Position numbers and translations under genes: made by a program. A stretch of DNA of 64,000 bases from Prevotella sp. UBA2711. GTDB lineage: Bacteria; Bacteroidota; Bacteroidia; Bacteroidales; Bacteroidaceae. The stretch spans positions 7,526-71,525 of the forward strand of contig DEKX01000041.1 in NCBI GenBank assembly GCA_002354095.1. Direction: 5' to 3'. Below are positions 60,234 to 64,000 of this stretch, in pieces. Positions within the stretch are counted from its first letter, which is position 1. Each line of letters opens with the position of its first letter. The notes under the pieces were generated by a model. That model was not told where the DNA came from and made no database searches. It saw nothing but the letters and a program-made list of their open reading frames with translations.

Positions 60234-61523
60234 TCACTCACCATTCACCGCTTTGATGCGTAGCGTCATCGCATTCTTATGGGCATCGAGTTGTTCGGCT
60301 TCTGCCATCAGTTCAACGGCACGTCCGATGTGGCGAATGCCCTCTTCCGTGAGATGTTGGAAGGTGATTTTACGACAATAACTGTCGAGATTCACTCCAT
60401 TGTAAGCAGTTGCATATCCGTGGGTCGGCAGGGTGTGATTGGTGCCGCTGGCATAGTCGCCGGCACTCTCGCAGGCATACTGTCCGAGGAATACACTGCC
60501 CGCATTCACGACGCGTTCTGCCAGCTGCTCGTAGTTGCTGACCTGCAGGATCAGGTGTTCGGGAGCATAGGCGTTGGAGAGGGAAATCATCTCGTCAACG
60601 GAATTGACGAGCACGTAGTTGCTGTTTTCTAATGCTTTAGACGCCAGTGCTTTGCGTGGTAATGCTTCAAGTTGTTTCTCGACTTCTTGCTGCACTTCGT
60701 TGAGCTTGCTTTCTGACGTTGTGATGAGCAATACTTGTGAGTCGATACCATGCTCTGCCTGTGACAGCAAGTCGGCTGCCACGAAGGTGGCATTGGCAGT
60801 CTCATCGGCCAGTACACAGACTTCCGAAGGACCTGCAGGCATGTCGATAGCAACATCCTCCAGACTCACCTGTTGCTTGGCAGCCATCACGTATTGGTTG
60901 CCAGGTCCGAAGATTTTGAATACCTTGGGCACAGACTCCGTTCCATACGCCATCGCACCGATAGCCTGAACACCGCCAGCCTTGAATATTTTGTGGACAC
61001 CAGCCACACGGGCGGCATAGAGGATGGCAGGATTCACCTTGCCTTCCTTGTTGGGAGGGGTACAGAGCACGATTTCCTTGCAACCGGCTATCTTGGCTGG
61101 GGTAGCCAGCATCAGAACAGTAGAGAAAAGCGGGGCTGTTCCTCCTGGTATATAGAGGCCCACCTTTTCGATGGCTACACTCTTCTGCCAGCAGGTAACC
61201 CCCTCTTGCGTCTTGATTTTCTGACCGACAAAACGCTGAGAGATGTGGAACACTTTTATGTTATGGTGAGCCAGAATGATGGCATCCTTCAAATCGTTAC
61301 TGATCAGATTCTCAGCCTCGTCCATCTCTTGTTCTGTGACAGCCAATGACGAGAGTTCTGCCTTGTCGAACTTGGCTTCATACTCCTTGACAGCCTCATC
61401 GCCACGCTTTTTGACATCAGCCAACACAGAGGCTACTGTCGCATTCAGTTGCGAGAGGTCAAGACGTGGGCGAGCTATGATATCGGCCCACTGTTCTTTT
61501 GCAGGATATCTGTATATCTTCAT
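60234..61523 (-). CDS. hisD: Histidinol dehydrogenase
   Basis: Zinc enzyme of 429 residues that makes histidine from histidinol with two NAD. IPGGTAPLFSTVLML, GPGNQYVMAAKQQVSLEDVAIDMPAGPSE and the zinc/catalytic AEHGIDSQV and GYATAYNGVN are clear. Directly adjacent to hisG (no gap). Confidence 0.97.
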   Translation of the reverse strand: MKIYRYPAKEQWADIIARPRLDLSQLNATVASVLADVKKRGDEAVKEYEAKFDKAELSSLAVTEQEMDEAENLISNDLKDAIILAHHNIKVFHISQRFVGQKIKTQEGVTCWQKSVAIEKVGLYIPGGTAPLFSTVLMLATPAKIAGCKEIVLCTPPNKEGKVNPAILYAARVAGVHKIFKAGGVQAIGAMAYGTESVPKVFKIFGPGNQYVMAAKQQVSLEDVAIDMPAGPSEVCVLADETANATFVAADLLSQAEHGIDSQVLLITTSESKLNEVQQEVEKQLEALPRKALASKALENSNYVLVNSVDEMISLSNAYAPEHLILQVSNYEQLAERVVNAGSVFLGQYACESAGDYASGTNHTLPTHGYATAYNGVNLDSYCRKITFQHLTEEGIRHIGRAVELMAEAEQLDAHKNAMTLRIKAVNGE

Positions 61524-62381
61524 TTACAATATCATCTTTTCAATTGGGGTTACAAGAATGCCTTGGGCACCCATCTCCTTCAGCTTACCGATAATCTCCC
61601 AGAAGCGTTTCTGGTCAAGAACGGTGTGTACAGAGCACCACTCCTCATCGGCCAAAGGGATGATGGTAGGACTCTTCAAGCCAGGTAGTACGTTGATAAT
61701 CTCCTGCAGGCGTGCCTTCGGAGCATTCATGCGAACATACTTCTTATCCTCTGCATCCTTGACGGCTTTGAAGCGGAAAAGCATCTGCTCAAGAATGTCG
61801 CGTTTCTCCTGAGACATCTGCTTATGGCCAATCAACAGCGCCTCACTCTGCATCACCACCTCGACTTCACGGAGATTATTGCTGACCAGGGTAGAACCGC
61901 TGCTCACGATATCAAAGATACCATCGGCGAGGCCGATACCCGGGCTGATTTCAACAGAACCCGTGATAACGTGGATTTCAGCCGAAATACCATGCTGATC
62001 GAGGAATTGTTTGAGTATATGTGGATAGGAGGTGGCTATCTTCTTGCCATTAAACCACGCTACTCCCTGATAATCAATCTCTTTGGGAATAGCAAGGGAA
62101 AGACGGCATTTAGAGAAACCAAGACGAGAGATGATCTCAGCATCCTCGCCACGCTCAACAAACTCGTTTTCACCCACCACACCAATGTCTGCCACACCAC
62201 TGGCGACACTCTGTGGAATATCATCATCACGCAGATAGAGCACTTCCAATGGGAAGTTGCCCGACTGTACCAAGAGGGTGCGTCGTCCTGAACTAACCTT
62301 AATATCTGCTTCTGCCAGCAGATTCATTGTGTCATCAAAAAGACGACCTTTTGACTGTACTGCAATTCTTAACATATTCAC
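61524..62381 (-). CDS. hisG: ATP phosphoribosyltransferase (long form)
   Basis: First enzyme of histidine biosynthesis; 285 residues, the long form with a C-terminal ACT-like regulatory domain (KYVRMNAPKARLQEIINVLPG), so feedback by histidine is likely. RIAVQSKGRLFDD, the PRPP loop DGIFDIVSSGSTLVSNNL near 156-173. Start Met1 or Met3. Promoter at 62403-62410. Confidence 0.96.
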   Translation of the reverse strand: MNMLRIAVQSKGRLFDDTMNLLAEADIKVSSGRRTLLVQSGNFPLEVLYLRDDDIPQSVASGVADIGVVGENEFVERGEDAEIISRLGFSKCRLSLAIPKEIDYQGVAWFNGKKIATSYPHILKQFLDQHGISAEIHVITGSVEISPGIGLADGIFDIVSSGSTLVSNNLREVEVVMQSEALLIGHKQMSQEKRDILEQMLFRFKAVKDAEDKKYVRMNAPKARLQEIINVLPGLKSPTIIPLADEEWCSVHTVLDQKRFWEIIGKLKEMGAQGILVTPIEKMIL

Positions 62382-62402
62382 TAATTACCTAAATTTAGTG
62401 TG

Positions 62403-62410
62403 CAAAATTA
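62403..62410 (-). promoter_or_regulatory. -7 promoter element of the hisGDC operon
   Basis: TAATTTTG on the minus strand, 22 bases before hisG. No leader peptide rich in His was seen. Confidence 0.55.
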
Positions 62411-62442
62411 CACATTTCTCATCATATTTGCAAGAAAATGAT

Positions 62443-62450
62443 TACTTTTG
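62443..62450 (+). promoter_or_regulatory. -7 promoter element of the transglycosylase gene
   Basis: TACTTTTG on the plus strand, 14 bases before the ATG at 62464; it rules out the much longer upstream reading frame that would overlap hisG. Confidence 0.6.
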
Positions 62451-62463
62451 CACCCAAATTACG

Positions 62464-63606
62464 ATGAATTTGATTCGAAAAGGCATATATATCCAACTTT
62501 TTGTACTGTTGCTTGTGTTAGCGTCATGCGGACAGAAGCAACAGGAGGAACCCATGACACCATGGGGAGGTGAGGAGGAAAATATAGCTGCATCAGACTT
62601 TGATCTGGAACAGATTTTGAGCAATGGTGAGTTGATAGCACTTACTCTTACCGGACCGGAGACCTATTACGACTATCGGGGCAAGCACTTAGGAACGGAA
62701 TATATGCTTTGTCTTCGGTTCACTAACAAAATAGGTGTCAGTCTGCGTGTGGAAGTGTGTCGTGACTCAACAGAGATGTTGCGCCGACTGAAAAACGGCG
62801 AGGCTGATTTAATTCTGTTTCGCAACAATCAGCAATCGAAACATTTGGCGTGGAAAATAGGCGATGATAAACCCGAACTGACCAAAGCTTTAAAAGAGTG
62901 GTATCGCCCGCAGATGCTTGCGGAGGTAAAGAAAGAGGAAGACTATCTGCTGTCATCGAGATCCGTGAAACGGCGCGTATTCGCTCCGATGCTCAATGCC
63001 AAGGGTGGAGTTATATCGCATTATGATGCTTATTTCCAACAGTACTGCAGACAGATTCGTTGGGACTGGCGCCTGATGGCGGCACAGTGTTATCAGGAAT
63101 CTACTTTCGACCCACAGGCTCGCTCATGGGCTGGTGCATGTGGACTGATGCAGATAATGCCAGCTACGGCTGATCACTTAGGATTGGCTCGGTCGGATAT
63201 GTTTAATCCGGAAAAGAGCATTGCTGCCGCTGCCAAACTCATTGGCGAACTGGAGCGTTCGTTCAGTGATATCCGTAATCAGCAGGAGCGTATCAAGTTT
63301 GTGCTGGCTGCCTATAATGGTGGTGGCTTCCATGTTCGCGATGCGATGGCTCTGGCTCAAAAAAACGGGCGCAATCCTCAGCGATGGGTTGATGTGAGTC
63401 ATTACATTTTGTTGTTATCTCAACCAGAATACTACAACGACCCAGTGGTGAAGTATGGCTATATGCGAGGGTCGGAGACAGCCGACTATGTTGAAAAAAT
63501 CATGCAACGCTGGAATGGTTATCGCGGTGTGCATACCCCTCATACCCATGGTCCTTCAGGCACGCCACAACGTGCAACACATGAAAAGAAAAAGTTCAGG
63601 ATTTGA
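62464..63606 (+). CDS. MltF-like membrane-bound lytic transglycosylase lipoprotein
   Basis: About 380 residues from ATG 62464 (MNLIRKGIYIQLFVLLLVLASCGQ). Lipobox LASC. The first half is a shortened solute-binding-like domain (YYDYRGKHLGTEYMLCLRF, LKNGEADLILFRNN); the second half is the SLT domain with catalytic Glu in AAQCYQESTFDPQARSWAGA, then CGLMQIMPATADHLG and LAAYNGGG. Cleaves peptidoglycan in the periplasm. The C-terminus is basic. Convergent with the HAD gene, one base apart. Confidence 0.93.
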   Translation: MNLIRKGIYIQLFVLLLVLASCGQKQQEEPMTPWGGEEENIAASDFDLEQILSNGELIALTLTGPETYYDYRGKHLGTEYMLCLRFTNKIGVSLRVEVCRDSTEMLRRLKNGEADLILFRNNQQSKHLAWKIGDDKPELTKALKEWYRPQMLAEVKKEEDYLLSSRSVKRRVFAPMLNAKGGVISHYDAYFQQYCRQIRWDWRLMAAQCYQESTFDPQARSWAGACGLMQIMPATADHLGLARSDMFNPEKSIAAAAKLIGELERSFSDIRNQQERIKFVLAAYNGGGFHVRDAMALAQKNGRNPQRWVDVSHYILLLSQPEYYNDPVVKYGYMRGSETADYVEKIMQRWNGYRGVHTPHTHGPSGTPQRATHEKKKFRI

Positions 63607-63607
63607 A

Positions 63608-64000
63608 TTATTCTGACAATATATCGGAGGGCTTGTCAGCAAAAGTAGTGGCGCCATGAGCCATGAGAAACTCACGACTACGAAATCCCCATAAAACACT
63701 GATGCAAGGCAGGCCGGCATTGTGTGCCGTCTCAATATCCACATCGCTGTCGCCAATATAAACTGATGAGAGTTGAGCAGTGGATAGTGAGTGGCGATGA
63801 GTGAGTTGACGAAGCGCTTCATAGACGGTGTCCGGTGCCGGTTTCTTACGAATACCACTTTCTTCATGTTCTCCGATAGCAACATCAATTTCAGGAAAGA
63901 AATGGGCTACCAGTTCTTGGGTGGCTGCCATCATCTTATTGCTGACAACAGCCAACAGGCAGCCACGCTGTTTAAGGGTATGCAATAATTCCGGAATACC
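63608..64000 (-). CDS. HAD-type phosphatase (phosphoglycolate phosphatase-like), partial
   Basis: C-terminal 131 residues of a HAD hydrolase; the gene continues beyond the right edge (GIPELLHTLKQRG is read from the last bases). Motif II Ser in LAVVSNKM, motif III Lys in RKKPAPDTVYEAL, motif IV in YIGDSDVDIETAHNAGLP. The first motif is outside the window. Phosphoglycolate or a related small phosphate ester is the likely substrate. Confidence 0.88.
   Translation of the reverse strand, partial: GIPELLHTLKQRGCLLAVVSNKMMAATQELVAHFFPEIDVAIGEHEESGIRKKPAPDTVYEALRQLTHRHSLSTAQLSSVYIGDSDVDIETAHNAGLPCISVLWGFRSREFLMAHGATTFADKPSDILSE

Noticed and set aside
62257..62463. Upstream extension of the transglycosylase reading frame
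   Set aside because: It is antisense to hisG and lies before the promoter at 62443-62450; a lipoprotein leader begins at 62464.

Overview
The window looks like chromosome from a member of the Bacteroidales, most likely a Prevotella or close relative. The reasons are repeated Bacteroidetes-type promoters (-7 element TAnnTTTG, often written TATATTTG or TATCTTTG), few Shine-Dalgarno sequences, Bacteroidales-style lipoproteins (fimbrillin-like, PEGA, Wzi barrel), a tmRNA with the tag GENKYALAA and a T6SS of the Bacteroidetes kind. The genus is an inference from style, not from a database search.

Layout. 1-3.7 kb: housekeeping genes (thioredoxin reductase, glutathione peroxidase, ribosomal protein L31 type B, a DUF308 membrane protein, a histidine phosphatase). 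3.6-8.2 kb: envelope genes (Gly/Ser-rich secreted protein, small lipoprotein, Wzi-like barrel, fimbrillin-like lipoprotein with a coupled 43-residue leader ORF). 8.2-36.2 kb: one long minus-strand operon, almost gap-free, encoding a type VI secretion system: ClpV, sheath TssB/TssC, two Hcp tubes, a DUF4280 PAAR-like tip, PEGA protein, TssG, TssK, TssE, TssF, two further Hcp-like proteins, a very large VgrG, a beta-helix-like repeat protein and an RRF-like protein. 36.4-38.7 kb: a divergent SpoIIE-type phosphatase flanked by decayed hcp and PAAR-like fragments. 38.7-40.5 kb: DUF389 and cupin genes. 40.5-54.4 kb: an exopolysaccharide locus (Wza, Wzz, a Wzz-Wzy fusion, Wzx, five glycosyltransferases, WecA-like and WcaJ-like initiating enzymes). 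54.5-64 kb: tmRNA, a small secreted protein, an MGMT-type protein, a GH13 enzyme, an MFS transporter, hisGDC, an MltF-like lytic transglycosylase and a HAD phosphatase cut by the window end.

The most striking content is inside the T6SS operon. Between and beside the baseplate genes lie what read as a complete ubiquitin-like conjugation set: an E1-like ThiF-domain enzyme, a ubiquitin-like protein ending in a bare glycine with a C-terminal strand very like that of ubiquitin, an E2 with HPN motif and catalytic cysteine, and a 1066-residue membrane protein with a RING-H2-like cluster of eight Cys/His ligands plus VWA-like and FHA-like domains. The E1 gene overlaps tssG by ATGA and the ubl gene lies 10 bases from tssF, so the set is built into the operon and not an adjacent island. 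The same operon carries a STAS protein next to a protein that fuses sensor, PP2C phosphatase and HATPase kinase domains, a likely partner-switch. I do not recognise TssN, TssO, TssP or TssQ; the RING/FHA protein and its partner may be the membrane complex. A working model is a contractile injection machine whose assembly or cargo is controlled by ubiquitin-like modification and by a phosphorylation switch. No function here has been tested; all of it is read from sequence.
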